A stretch of 64,000 nucleotides of DNA from Opitutales bacterium. GTDB lineage: Bacteria; Verrucomicrobiota; Verrucomicrobiia; Opitutales; Seribacteraceae. Numbering within the stretch: the first letter of the stretch is position 1; each line of letters opens with the position of its first letter. The notes beneath the pieces were generated by a model, which searched no databases, had not been told where the DNA came from, and saw only the letters and a list, made by a program, of their open reading frames with translations. The position numbers and the translations under genes were made by a program. The stretch spans positions 184,355 to 248,354 of the forward strand of contig JAOFTV010000001.1 in assembly GCA_028045305.1 (NCBI GenBank), read 5' to 3'. Positions 20,370 to 30,686 of the stretch are shown here, one piece after another.

Positions 20370-21506
20370 TCAGGGTAGCTCCTTGAGGAAATTAAGAATG
20401 GTAGAGTGAGCTCGTTCGACTTGATTAAGATCAACCCATTCATTTTCAGCGTGAGCCTGAGCAATATTTCCTGGGCCAAAAACGACTGATGGAGTGCCAC
20501 CTGCTGAAAGGGGCGAGGCATCTGTAAAGTAGGGAACACCGCAGGTTTTTCTTCGCCTTGCTTTATTTAAGAGCATTTGAACATAGGGCATGGATGAATC
20601 GGTGTGGAGCGGTGGGCAAGGCACCCTTCTTGATACCTTAATTTTTGGGGCCTTTTTGCCAAGTGATTGAAATAAATCTTTTAATTCAGTAATGACAGTA
20701 TCAATACCTTCTCCCGGAATTGTTCTTCGATCCAGATCAACAGTGCACCGATTGGGTACAACATTTGGTTGGCTGCCTCCAAGAATTTTCCCGACGCTTA
20801 AGGTGGGCGAGCCCAGTAAGGGATGATTTTTGGATCTGAGGAGAACCGAATACTCATTGAATAAAATATCCAATGCATGGTGCATTTCTAAAATCGCATT
20901 TTCTCCCTTTTCTGGGGTGGAACCATGAGCTGCTTTCCCATGGGTTTCTAATTGTAACCAAAGACTACCTTTGTGAGCAGTTACTACTTGCAGACCGGTG
21001 GGTTCACCAACGATTGCTAGGTTGCCCATTGGTCCTTTCCGGGCTAAAGCCCGTGAGCCAGATTGACTGAATTCCTCATCGACTAGACCGACAAAGACTA
21101 TCTCGGTTTGAGCTGGTCGATTTGTCGATAGGGATAAATCCAGCAGCGCTTGAAAAAAACAAGCTACGGATGCTTTGGTGTCACAGGCTCCCCGTCCGTA
21201 AAGCCTACCCTTTGATATTTTTGGGGAAAATGCATCTAAGGAAGCAGGTACAACATCCAAATGCGGTGCAAGAAAGATACGTTGCTTCGCTTTCTTCATC
21301 GGGGATAGACGTACTATTAAATTATCTCTCCCGGGAATGACCTTTTGTCTATTAGTCCTAAGACCGGCTTTTTGGGACAGTTCTTCTAGGAAAGCAGTTA
21401 CTGGTTCTTCTGCACAACCTAAATTATCATGGTCCAGCGAGGGATTGATACTTGGTATGGATACGAGATCGCATAGTAGTTTACTCAGGGGACTGTGCTT
21501 GGCCAT
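20370..21506 (-). CDS. M20 peptidase / acetylornithine deacetylase-like (ORF extends to 21548; start MAKHS preferred)
   Basis: FLAPHLDVVPA, LYGRGACDTKASVACF, FVGLVDEEFSQSGS, AHAENEWVDL. Confidence 0.88.
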   Translation of the reverse strand: MAKHSPLSKLLCDLVSIPSINPSLDHDNLGCAEEPVTAFLEELSQKAGLRTNRQKVIPGRDNLIVRLSPMKKAKQRIFLAPHLDVVPASLDAFSPKISKGRLYGRGACDTKASVACFFQALLDLSLSTNRPAQTEIVFVGLVDEEFSQSGSRALARKGPMGNLAIVGEPTGLQVVTAHKGSLWLQLETHGKAAHGSTPEKGENAILEMHHALDILFNEYSVLLRSKNHPLLGSPTLSVGKILGGSQPNVVPNRCTVDLDRRTIPGEGIDTVITELKDLFQSLGKKAPKIKVSRRVPCPPLHTDSSMPYVQMLLNKARRRKTCGVPYFTDASPLSAGGTPSVVFGPGNIAQAHAENEWVDLNQVERAHSTILNFLKELP

Positions 21507-21605
21507 GCGAGAAATTTCATCGCGACGGTGGGAAGATGCAAGCCACATCTTTGGCTTAAAACAAAGCTTAGTGCCTTTGGGGGGCTAAAGTAGTTAGGAA
21601 TAAAA

Positions 21606-22247
21606 TTAGAGGGATTTTATCCGAAAATTACGAAAATCTATTTTCATATCCCGATTGCCATGAAGTTGTATACCAACAGGTCCTTCCTTGATTGCCTTTG
21701 GGGATATATAATCTACCACTTCTTTGCCCTGTAGAGTCACAATGTAACGTGGTCCGTTACACTTAATGGTCATCTTGTTCCAATCTTTTTGTTTCAGAAG
21801 CTTGGCCACACCCTGTGCATGTTTGGGATATCCCAAACCGGGGATGTAGGGGGATCCAGTCATGTCCTTTTTTAAGGATCCCGAAATACCTATTTGAATT
21901 TGATCATTATTTCTCAGTTCAATCCCAGAATCAATATTTCCATCTACAAAAAGAAATTCGAAACTGCAGAAAAAATTACCGTAATTTGCTTTGGTTTTTA
22001 GAACGGAGTGTTTTCTTTTTGTCCCACTGCGTAATTCAAGCACCTGATCCTTTACTCGATACCAACCTTTAATGTCATTTTCCTTGGGCACGTTCCATAA
22101 TCCTAAATCTTTTGTAATCAATGACATATCGCTATCCTTGCCGTGCAGGCCATCAAGGGGAATAAACATAATAAGAACCGTGCACAGAAAGATAATCAAT
22201 GCATGGACCTGTGATCCAAAGCTTATTTTCGGAAGTAATAAATTCAT
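21606..22247 (-). CDS. Exported DUF1080 family protein
   Basis: 213 aa; signal segment; KGWYRVKDQVLELRSG...GNIDSGIELRNNDQIQIGISG...GPVGIQLHGNRDMKIDFRNFRIKSL. Confidence 0.7.
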   Translation of the reverse strand: MNLLLPKISFGSQVHALIIFLCTVLIMFIPLDGLHGKDSDMSLITKDLGLWNVPKENDIKGWYRVKDQVLELRSGTKRKHSVLKTKANYGNFFCSFEFLFVDGNIDSGIELRNNDQIQIGISGSLKKDMTGSPYIPGLGYPKHAQGVAKLLKQKDWNKMTIKCNGPRYIVTLQGKEVVDYISPKAIKEGPVGIQLHGNRDMKIDFRNFRIKSL

Positions 22248-22328
22248 TTGTTTATCCTGTTGTTGAGATGAGTCATCTGCAAATAAAGAATTATAAATTG
22301 AATAATATTCCTTTCAAAACAGTAAATA

Positions 22329-22397
22329 ATTTTCCGGAAAATATAAAATTAGCTGAAAGTAAAAAATTGACTAAGCTAAGTATAAATATTAGCTAAT
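22329..22397. promoter_or_regulatory. Candidate operator region for the downstream toxin-antitoxin operon
   Basis: 14-bp palindrome ATTTTCCGGAAAAT (22329-22342), 10-bp palindrome ATTAGCTAAT (22388-22397) ending 4 bp before the antitoxin ATG, and further TTAGCT / AAGCTAA half-sites between them. Confidence 0.45.
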
Positions 22398-22401
22398 TAA
22401 T

Positions 22402-22635
22402 ATGCACACTGTTCATTATGCAAAGACTCATTTATCCAAATTGCTTGAACAAGTTGAAGACGGAAAAGAGATTATTTTAGCTAGGGGAAGAAAACCAGTT
22501 GCCCGATTGGTCTCATGCAGTGAGGCAATTGGACTGAGCCGACCCAAAGTCGGTGAAACTACTTCCAAAGCTTTTAAAATTAAGGAGAAAAGGGAAGTAG
22601 CTGGCAGGGTTGGGGATACTGTGGTTTACTTTTGA
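22402..22635 (+). CDS. Phd/YefM-type antitoxin
   Basis: MHTVHYAKTHLSKLLEQVEDGKEIILARGRKPVARLV. Confidence 0.88.
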   Translation: MHTVHYAKTHLSKLLEQVEDGKEIILARGRKPVARLVSCSEAIGLSRPKVGETTSKAFKIKEKREVAGRVGDTVVYF

Positions 22636-23021
22636 TGAGGCTGTTACTCGATACATTTACATTTGTTTCGATGACAAGTGATCCTTTTAAATTAGGACGC
22701 CAGGCAAGGGACATTCTCGACGATTCATCCAACCGATTTTTTCTAAGTGACGCATCGGTTCTGGAAATATGTTTAAAATATAATGATGGAACTTTGGAGA
22801 TGCCAGAAGCTCCCCGTTCATGGCTCAAAAAACAGTGCGATATCTGGCAAGTACGTTCCTTAGCGATTACCAGAGAGCACAGTTTTCGACTGTCAGAGCT
22901 TCCTTATCATCACGATGATGCAATCGATCGTATTCTGGTTGCTACTGCTCTTGCGGAAGAATTACCAATTGTAACAGAAGACGAGAATATCAAAAAATAT
23001 CCTGTCAGTGTAATTTGGTAA
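22635..23021 (+). CDS. PIN-domain toxin (VapC-like)
   Basis: MRLLLDTFTFV; SDASVLEICLKYNDGTLEM; HHDDAIDRILVATALAEELPIVTEDENIKKY; TGATG overlap with antitoxin stop. Confidence 0.85.
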   Translation: MRLLLDTFTFVSMTSDPFKLGRQARDILDDSSNRFFLSDASVLEICLKYNDGTLEMPEAPRSWLKKQCDIWQVRSLAITREHSFRLSELPYHHDDAIDRILVATALAEELPIVTEDENIKKYPVSVIW

Positions 23022-23167
23022 TCAACTTAATTTCAATGACTTAAAGCAATTAAGGGTAAAGCTTCTGAAAACTTTCATATAAACATCTCCGTAGTGTTAA
23101 TACCCTTAAGGTAGAAATATTAATTAAGTTTTAATTTACTGATCCTTATGTCCTAGGGGGGTGTATT

Positions 23168-24601
23168 TCAGTCAAAGTGTTTTTCGACGGAAGCTTTCAT
23201 TGTATGTATACTTTGACGTCTTTTATCAAAAGTTTTGATCCCGTATTGCTTGAAGTGCTCAATGATGGCGTAGCTATCGCTTTGAAGCCCTTGATCTTGG
23301 CTGTTTGCAAGCCAGTCCTCTAATTGCCTCTTAAGTTGATGATGAACTTTTTCAAAACTAGTTTTCCCTATTAGATTAACGGTTTCATAGGGGTCGTTCT
23401 CAATGTCATACAATTCTTCACTCTCCAAGGGCGTAAGTAACTTTGCCTGAACTGGAGTAAGTAAATTCTTTTCTCCCATTATATTTAACAAGTGGTAAAT
23501 CGGATGTGTTGATCTGCGGTACGCGGTTGTATATTCGTTGATTGATCCTGCGGTTTTGAAATTACGAATATATTTGTACCTCTTGGATCGGATCGCTCGG
23601 CTGCAAATATCCACATCTCCGAATCGATCAGCAGCGGTGTGTATGAACTGGCGTGACTGGGAATTTTTCTGGAGGAAGGTTCTTCCCTGCATCCAGTCAG
23701 GAATGGTACCTCCAGCCATAAGTATTGTCTCCGCAACAAGATCAATAGCACTTGTGAGAGATGAGTTTTCGGTACCTGATTTGTATCCAAACGGATGTTT
23801 TACTCCCGTAGGATAAAAAATGATTACAGGGATATGAGTCCCACTATCGTAGAGCCAGTTTTTTCCACGAATCATGGGCCTTCCATGATCTGAAAGAATG
23901 CAAATGATGGTGTTCTTTTCGAGGTTGTCAGCTTGAAGCTGCTTAATGATTGCTCCGACTTGTTTGTCGAAACGGTTGATACTTTCGAAATATCCGGCCC
24001 AATCACTTCGGCTTACCGGGTGATCTGGATAGTAAGGAGGAATTACGATCTTCTCTTTGGGAATATTTTTCGAAGGATAGAAACCTCTGTGGGACTCTCT
24101 GGAGTTGATTTGAGCAAAGAATGGCTGGTTTTTGACTAACTTTTGCCATGCATGAGTATCCCAGGATTTCTTCGATGTTTTAAACTGCCAGTCATCCTTT
24201 CCCGTTCCACCAAGGCCTTTAATATTTCCTGTGTAATATCCTCTTTCACTCATCAATTGAGGCAATGTTTTCACCACAGGAGGGAGGGCAGGCATGAGTT
24301 CCTTGCTGTAACGCATGTGATGAGCACCAAGTGTTGTTTGGAATACACCAGTGGCAAGGGCTGTTCTGCTCGGCGAACAGGCAGGACTGGTGGTGAAGAC
24401 ATTGGTAAATTGCATCCCTTTTACTGCCAGACCATCAATGTTGGGGGTCGTAACTACTTGGTTTCCGTAGCAACCGAGATCGGGTGACATATCTTCTGCA
24501 ATAATCCAGACGATATTGGGCCTTTCCGAATCTTCAGCATGTAAGATTGAAGAAGAAAATAACAGGGCAATACCTGTTACAAAAAATATGGACTTACTCA
24601 T
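23168..24601 (-). CDS. Secreted type-I sulfatase (ORF extends to 24634)
   Basis: RPNIVWIIAEDMSPDLGCYGN; CSPSRTALATG; SDHGRPMIRGKNWLYDSGTHIPVI. Confidence 0.92.
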   Translation of the reverse strand: MSKSIFFVTGIALLFSSSILHAEDSERPNIVWIIAEDMSPDLGCYGNQVVTTPNIDGLAVKGMQFTNVFTTSPACSPSRTALATGVFQTTLGAHHMRYSKELMPALPPVVKTLPQLMSERGYYTGNIKGLGGTGKDDWQFKTSKKSWDTHAWQKLVKNQPFFAQINSRESHRGFYPSKNIPKEKIVIPPYYPDHPVSRSDWAGYFESINRFDKQVGAIIKQLQADNLEKNTIICILSDHGRPMIRGKNWLYDSGTHIPVIIFYPTGVKHPFGYKSGTENSSLTSAIDLVAETILMAGGTIPDWMQGRTFLQKNSQSRQFIHTAADRFGDVDICSRAIRSKRYKYIRNFKTAGSINEYTTAYRRSTHPIYHLLNIMGEKNLLTPVQAKLLTPLESEELYDIENDPYETVNLIGKTSFEKVHHQLKRQLEDWLANSQDQGLQSDSYAIIEHFKQYGIKTFDKRRQSIHTMKASVEKHFD

Positions 24602-24695
24602 TATAATTTTTTCCCGTTGAAGTAACTTAAACAATACAATTCATTTGTCTCGCTACTCTTTAAATTATTTTTCAATTTTGAATTTAAAGTTACTG

Positions 24696-25268
24696 TTAAA
24701 TCCCGCAATCAAATGCAATTGCGGTGCCGAATGAAGTTATTTGTACATAAAACAGATACATACATAGAGCTATGCCAATATTGGCATTCCTAACTTTTGA
24801 TTTTTCTGCACCCCTTTTCTTTAACAAAAATTTGTAAACGGTTGTTATTATTAAAAGTACAGCGTGTAAGATGAAAAAGATCATAAACCATTCCATACTC
24901 GCGTAGTTGAATAATAGTATAAATTGCCAAAGCCAGATTACTACTAAGAAAAAGACAAACCATTTAACCCAAGCCCTTGAGGTGAGTGTTTGGTCGATTC
25001 TTTGCCTCGCCATTTTCAGGGAAATAGCAAAACAAAATATGTAGCCCAACGCCTGGATGATTGCATTGGCAAGATGCCCGCAAATCATTAGCGAAATGAG
25101 TCCTCCTGACGCACAGACTTGAATTGAGGTTATGAGCAGGTTTTTCTTGGTTAACAATCCACTTTCTAGATTACAGTGGTCTCTGGCAGTAAGAATTCCA
25201 GCAAGAATTCCTAGCCATGAGAGTTGAAGGAAAAAAAGGATTGGGAAGAGGAAGTAAATTTTGGACAT
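24696..25268 (-). CDS. Polytopic membrane protein of unknown function
   Basis: 190 aa with several hydrophobic segments. Confidence 0.6.
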   Translation of the reverse strand: MSKIYFLFPILFFLQLSWLGILAGILTARDHCNLESGLLTKKNLLITSIQVCASGGLISLMICGHLANAIIQALGYIFCFAISLKMARQRIDQTLTSRAWVKWFVFFLVVIWLWQFILLFNYASMEWFMIFFILHAVLLIITTVYKFLLKKRGAEKSKVRNANIGIALCMYLFYVQITSFGTAIAFDCGI

Positions 25269-25273
25269 GAGGG

Positions 25274-25540
25274 TTACAAGCCCTTACTTTCCTCTTTTAA
25301 TTCCTGGATGAATTTTTCCGGATTTTTCTTAAATTTTGGAATGCAGGGTTTGCAGCAGAATTTAAATTCCTGCCCATTGTGCACATAGGAAACGGGTTCT
25401 CCCATATCGCCCAGGTCACTACCTCCAACCAAGCAATAATCCAATGGATATGGCTTGGCATCTCCTTGTTGTCCGCAGCTTACAAGGAAGGTAAGTGGAC
25501 TTAAACTGAGAATTATTAATAAATGGACTTTTTGTTTCAT
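25274..25540 (-). CDS. Small lipoprotein with YHS/TRASH-like Cys-rich domain
   Basis: Lipobox LVSC; YPLDYCLVGGSDLGDMGEPVSYVHNGQEFKFCCKPCIPKFKKNPEKFI. Confidence 0.7.
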   Translation of the reverse strand: MKQKVHLLIILSLSPLTFLVSCGQQGDAKPYPLDYCLVGGSDLGDMGEPVSYVHNGQEFKFCCKPCIPKFKKNPEKFIQELKEESKGL

Positions 25541-25660
25541 AACTCCAACTCTACTCGTACGATTTTCAAAAGGTCAAATGGAGAATCTCAAAATAATTTT
25601 TAAAAAAACTGGCAGTTAAACCGTTGATTTTTATACCTATCGGTAGCGTTATGGGTAGCA

Positions 25661-26209
25661 ATGGTATCTAATGGACATAATACCTCAAATAATGAGGCTT
25701 TTTTAAAGCTCTTTCTAAAGCATGAGAGTGGTTTAAGGTGTTACATTCGTTCCTGTGTCATCAGACCGGAGGAAGTGGACGAAATCATGCAGGAAGTAAG
25801 CTTGGTTGCCTGGAGGAAATTCGAGACGCTTGAGCAACCGGAAAAGTTTGGAGCATGGGCATGTTTGATCGCACGGTTTGAGGTTTTGAAGTTCAGAAGA
25901 AAGAAGGCTCGGGATCGATTGGTCTTGGACGAGGATATTATCACAAAAATTGGCATCGATGCCGAAGAGCAGGTGACCCGTAGGCAGTTACAATTGTTTG
26001 CCTTGGATAAGTGCCTGAAAAGGTTAAAGGCTCCTGAGAAAGTATTAGTTCAGCAAGCTTACAGCCCCAAGGTATCCAAGAAGGAATTGGCAGAAGAGTT
26101 TGGTCAGACTGAAGCGGCTTTTTATCAAAAACTAGCCCGTATTCGTATGAAACTTCGTGATTGTATGAACCATAAAATGATCGCCATGAATACAGGAGTC
26201 TCAGAATGA
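25661..26209 (+). CDS. ECF-type sigma-70 factor
   Basis: 182 aa; EVDEIMQEVSLVAWRKFETLEQPEKFGAWACLIARFEVLKFRRKKARD; C-terminal HTH SKKELAEEFGQTEAAFYQKLARIRMKLRDCM. Confidence 0.88.
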   Translation: MVSNGHNTSNNEAFLKLFLKHESGLRCYIRSCVIRPEEVDEIMQEVSLVAWRKFETLEQPEKFGAWACLIARFEVLKFRRKKARDRLVLDEDIITKIGIDAEEQVTRRQLQLFALDKCLKRLKAPEKVLVQQAYSPKVSKKELAEEFGQTEAAFYQKLARIRMKLRDCMNHKMIAMNTGVSE

Positions 26210-27504
26210 CTGAAGAAGAAAAAGAATTAATACTCGGGTATCTGGACGATCGTCTTTCAGCCTCTCAATTTGATTCCTTACAAACCTTGTTGAGAGAAAA
26301 TAAGGATGCCCGTTCTTTTCTTTTAGATTTGGGCACGATTGATACCAAGCTGGATGATTTCAGTTTATCTGTTGATGAAGAGGACAAAGCTTCACGACTT
26401 ATTTCTTTTTCTTGGCGTGAATATGCTTGGTCAGCTACAGCCTGTTTGCTGATTCTTTTTTTGTGTTCATCGGGATACTTTCTTTTTTCAGAACCTAAAA
26501 TTGCCACTATTCAGTCATGCGAAGATGCAGCCTGGGAAAGTGATTTACCCACGACTCCAGGATCTGAGCTTATTCCTGGCACTTTGAAACTTCGCACGGG
26601 TCTGGCATCCATAGAACTTCGATCTGGAGTCAGTTTTGTTTTGGAGGGTCCGGCAGAAGTTGAGCTCATCTCTGTAATGAAAACCCGGTTGGTTGCAGGT
26701 ATGGTCATGGTGGAGGTTCCTGAACAAGCTATTGGTTTTGTGCTGGAAACACCGGATGGTTACGCGATTGATTACGGTACTAGTTTTGCTGTAGTCGTAG
26801 ATCCGAAAAAAAATGTTTCCTCATTTGAGGTTATAGATGGTGAAATTGGGGTGCATCATCCAGAAAGCGGGTCAGAAGTCCGTTTGGTTGATAACCAAAC
26901 TATATCGATTGAAAAGGGAATTGTATCTCCCATGAAAGAAGGAGAAGGCGAAAAAAAGATACCTGCTAGTGCTGAGATAAAAAGAGTTTTTGCAGGTAGG
27001 AACTCAACCAGTATTATTCGTAACGATCAGCGTGACCTTTACTTGTCCAGTGATGTTTTGTTAGTCAAAAGTACCGATATTCTTCCTTCTTTTGACCGTC
27101 GGGCATTACTTGAATTCGACATAAGTGAAGTCGATCTTACCCAATATAAAAAGATTCGCCTTAGCCTCAATTTAGTCCCAGCCAATGGATTACGTTCCCA
27201 CCTTCCTGAAGAAAATATCTTTGCGATATATGGGATTAAGCAACCCTGGGGAGAAGGCTTGCTCTGGGCAGAAGCTCCTCAAATTGAACAGGCAGAAAAA
27301 TTAGGAACCTTTTCCATACCCCGGAGTAAACAGTTCGGAAATTATGGAATTGAGAATGATGCATTAAAAAAGTTCGTACAATCAGGGCATGGTAAATTAT
27401 TGATTGTCCGCGAAACTTTTGAAACTCGTCCATCAGGAATGATTCACGCCTTTGCTAATCACAATCATCCATACTACGCGCCACCAGTATTGGAGTTTTA
27501 TTAA
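26206..27504 (+). CDS. FecR-like membrane anti-sigma/regulator with C-terminal CBM96/DNRLRE-like domain
   Basis: Overlaps sigma gene by 4 bp; ELILGYLDDRLSASQFDSLQTLLREN; one TM; FecR-like TPDGYAIDYGTSFAVVVDPKKNVSSFEVIDGEIGV; C-terminus RALLEFDISEVDL...VRETFETRPSGMIHAFANHNHPYYAPPVLEF. Confidence 0.75.
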   Translation: MTEEEKELILGYLDDRLSASQFDSLQTLLRENKDARSFLLDLGTIDTKLDDFSLSVDEEDKASRLISFSWREYAWSATACLLILFLCSSGYFLFSEPKIATIQSCEDAAWESDLPTTPGSELIPGTLKLRTGLASIELRSGVSFVLEGPAEVELISVMKTRLVAGMVMVEVPEQAIGFVLETPDGYAIDYGTSFAVVVDPKKNVSSFEVIDGEIGVHHPESGSEVRLVDNQTISIEKGIVSPMKEGEGEKKIPASAEIKRVFAGRNSTSIIRNDQRDLYLSSDVLLVKSTDILPSFDRRALLEFDISEVDLTQYKKIRLSLNLVPANGLRSHLPEENIFAIYGIKQPWGEGLLWAEAPQIEQAEKLGTFSIPRSKQFGNYGIENDALKKFVQSGHGKLLIVRETFETRPSGMIHAFANHNHPYYAPPVLEFY

Positions 27505-27516
27505 AAGTCCAAAGTA

Positions 27517-30500
27517 ATGAGAAGATTTTTTCAATGGGTTCTTGTTATCTGCTTTGTTTCATTTCCCTGTTTGTTCGGGGAGGAGCAGAAATTAAAGTTT
27601 AATCGGGACATTCGTCCCATTCTCTCTGATGCTTGTTTTCATTGCCACGGTCCGGATGTAGCGGACCGGCAGGGTGGTTTACGATTGGACCTTGAGGAAT
27701 TTTCTCAAAAACCAGGCAAGTCTGGTTTTTCGGCTATCGTGCCCGGAGATTTGGAAGAAAGTGAAATGATCTTTCGTATCCATTTGCCTGAGGACGATGA
27801 GGAACACATGCCTCCTTTAGGTAGCGAGAAATCGATTACCCCTGAACAAAAGAAAGTCTTGGAAAGATGGATCAAGGAAGGTGCTAAGTATGAAAAACAT
27901 TGGTCTTTTGAAAAACCAATAAGACCGGGCGTTCCAGCTGGTGTAGCTGAGCATCCGGTGGACTCATTTATTTTGAGAAAGTTACAGAGCGAGGGAATGA
28001 CCCTGAATCAACCAGCAGACAAGGAGACTTTGTTGCGCCGCGCCAGTCTGGACCTTATTGGCCTACCGCCAACGGTTAAGGAAATCGATTCATTTTTAAC
28101 GGATGATTCTGAGTCTGCATACGAGCAACAACTCGACCGTCTATTGGAATCGAAGCATTTTGGCGAGCGGATGGCTCTGGAATGGTTGGACTTAGCCCGA
28201 TACGCAGACAGCAATGGATTCCAGAGTGATGGAAGCCGGGATATCTGGATGTGGCGGGAGTGGTTGATTGGTGCATTTAACCGTAACCTTCCTTTTGATC
28301 AATTTACCATTGAGCAATTAGCCGGGGATCTCTTGCCCAACCCATCGGAAGACCAAGTTGTCGCAACTGGCTTCAATCGTAATCATCGGCTTAATGGGGA
28401 AGGGGGAAGAATTGAGGAAGAGTGGTTTGTGGAGACTGTGATCGACAGAGTGGAAACAACTGGGTCAACCTGGATGGCACTCACCTTAACTTGTGCCCGT
28501 TGCCATGATCACAAGTACGATCCCATTTCCCAGCAGGAATTCTATGAACTCTTTGCTTTTTTTAATTCAGTGGAAGAAACGGGTGTTCTTCACCCAAAAG
28601 GCAAGTTTGGAGTCAACACCCCACCAATTTTGAAAGTACTCAATGAGGAGCAAAAGCAGAGGAAAGTGAATTTACAAAAATCAATTCAACAAGCGGAAGT
28701 TGCCGTCAAGGAAGCTGAGGGAAGTATGGATTCTGCTTTTGAGGAATGGAAAAAAACAGAGCGAAGGAAAGTCCTGGAGGGAAAACAGGAAAACTTATGG
28801 TCCCCATTTGAGGACAAATCTGCTATTTCCAAGCTTGGGAGTAAGATAGGTAAACAAGCGGATGGTTCCTTGCTCGTAGGAGGCAAAAACCCGCAAGGGG
28901 ATGTTTACCATCTGAACGGAAATCTCAACCTTTCTCATGTTGGCGCTTTGCGTTTGGAAGTACTACGGGATGAGACTCTTCCCTCTGGGGGGCCGGGCCG
29001 GGCAGGTAATGGAAATTTTGTACTCACTGGAATTGAGACAAAATTTATATTCGAGGATCAGGAAAAAAAGCCCGTTTTTATCGAATGGGATCGTGCCAAA
29101 GCAGATTATTCACAACCCAAATGGCCGGTTGAAAATATTCTTAAAAATGCCAAACACTTAAACAGGGCCAATGCATCCGGGTGGGCGATTGGTACGTTTG
29201 AAGAAAAAAACCGTGTGCCTAGAGAAGCAATCTTTTTAGCTAAAAAGCCGGTGGCTGTGCCCAAGGGAGCTAGCTTACAAGTTTCCCTCTATCATAAGTC
29301 CAAATATTCGGATCATAACATTGGTAAATTTAGGATCTCATTGGCCTCTCAAAATTACGCGGATTTAAATCAGAAATTTATGCTTCCATCCCATTTGGTT
29401 TCTTTACTTGATTCATCGGTCGAGAATTCATCAGTGGATCAAAAAGTTCTCAAAAAGCATTTTCGGGAAAATACCCAGACTCCATTAAAAGTTGCTGAGA
29501 TAGAGGTTAAGAGGGCTAGAGAGAAGTTTAATCAATTTATGGATAAGGTTCCTTCTACCTTGGTCATGCAGGAAAGAAAAACTCGGCGGGACGCTCATAT
29601 TTTGCACCGGGGAGAATACGATCAAAAGAGAGAAAAAGTGGGTAGGGCATTACCAGCGGCATTGCCTCCATTACCCAATGGTGCCCCTATGAACCGCTTG
29701 GGCTTTGCTCAGTGGTTGGTGACTGGTGAACATCCACTCACGGCTCGGGTCTGGGTCAATCGTTTATGGGAGAGACTTTTTGGTGTGGGGATCGTAAAGA
29801 CTTCCGAAGACTTTGGTTCGCAGGTTGAATGGCCGTCCCATCCAAATCTTCTCGATTGGTTGGCCGTTGAATTTGTTCAACCCACTGCTTTACCAAATCT
29901 AAACGGGATTTCTGCTCAGTCATGGGATATGAAAGCGATGATCAAATTCATTATGCTGAGCAAGACCTACCAGCAGAGTTCCTCTGCCATGGAAAGTCTT
30001 TACCAGAAGGATCCTGATAACCGTCTACTCGCCCGTGGTCCACGTTTGAGATTGCCCGCAGAAATTATTCGGGACCAGGCACTCGCTGCCAGTGGTCTGC
30101 TTGTGGCAAAGATTGGTGGACCCAGTTCCCGGCCCTACATGCCCGAGAAAGTATGGGATGAAACCAGTACCTTTGGAAATATGCTCAATTATAAAGCAGA
30201 TCAGGGGGACGGGTTGTATCGGCGCAGTATTTATACAATTTGGAAACGCACCGCAGCCCCGCCCTCCATGCTTCTTTTCGATGCTCCCAATCGTGAAATT
30301 TGTATGCCTACGCGTTCACGAACCAATACCCCTCTTCAAGCATTGGCTTTACTGAATGAAGTTACTTATGTGGAAGCAGCCCGTGCACTCGCAGAGAAAA
30401 TGTTGAGTATTGAATCAACCAAAAATTCCGAAGACAGATTGATTTTAGGTTATAGGTTGGCCACTGGTAGTTCGCCAAATGCGGAGACTTTATCCATTTT

Positions 30501-30678
30501 ACAAGATGGGCTTAATAAAAGACGAAAGAGGTTCTTGGAAAACCCAGAAGCAGCAAAGAGTTTAATCAACCAAGGATCTTCGACCCCTCCGTCGGATATG
30601 GATGAAGTCGAATTAGCAGCCTACACCAGCACGGCTAATATTTTGCTGAACCTTGACCGTGTAATCATGAAAAACTGA
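27517..30678 (+). CDS. PSD1 (DUF1549/DUF1553) cytochrome c-domain protein
   Basis: 1053 aa; [31 protein letters not shown] (CxxCH), [27 protein letters not shown]. Confidence 0.92.
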   Translation: MRRFFQWVLVICFVSFPCLFGEEQKLKFNRDIRPILSDACFHCHGPDVADRQGGLRLDLEEFSQKPGKSGFSAIVPGDLEESEMIFRIHLPEDDEEHMPPLGSEKSITPEQKKVLERWIKEGAKYEKHWSFEKPIRPGVPAGVAEHPVDSFILRKLQSEGMTLNQPADKETLLRRASLDLIGLPPTVKEIDSFLTDDSESAYEQQLDRLLESKHFGERMALEWLDLARYADSNGFQSDGSRDIWMWREWLIGAFNRNLPFDQFTIEQLAGDLLPNPSEDQVVATGFNRNHRLNGEGGRIEEEWFVETVIDRVETTGSTWMALTLTCARCHDHKYDPISQQEFYELFAFFNSVEETGVLHPKGKFGVNTPPILKVLNEEQKQRKVNLQKSIQQAEVAVKEAEGSMDSAFEEWKKTERRKVLEGKQENLWSPFEDKSAISKLGSKIGKQADGSLLVGGKNPQGDVYHLNGNLNLSHVGALRLEVLRDETLPSGGPGRAGNGNFVLTGIETKFIFEDQEKKPVFIEWDRAKADYSQPKWPVENILKNAKHLNRANASGWAIGTFEEKNRVPREAIFLAKKPVAVPKGASLQVSLYHKSKYSDHNIGKFRISLASQNYADLNQKFMLPSHLVSLLDSSVENSSVDQKVLKKHFRENTQTPLKVAEIEVKRAREKFNQFMDKVPSTLVMQERKTRRDAHILHRGEYDQKREKVGRALPAALPPLPNGAPMNRLGFAQWLVTGEHPLTARVWVNRLWERLFGVGIVKTSEDFGSQVEWPSHPNLLDWLAVEFVQPTALPNLNGISAQSWDMKAMIKFIMLSKTYQQSSSAMESLYQKDPDNRLLARGPRLRLPAEIIRDQALAASGLLVAKIGGPSSRPYMPEKVWDETSTFGNMLNYKADQGDGLYRRSIYTIWKRTAAPPSMLLFDAPNREICMPTRSRTNTPLQALALLNEVTYVEAARALAEKMLSIESTKNSEDRLILGYRLATGSSPNAETLSILQDGLNKRRKRFLENPEAAKSLINQGSSTPPSDMDEVELAAYTSTANILLNLDRVIMKN

Positions 30679-30686
30679 GAATAAAT

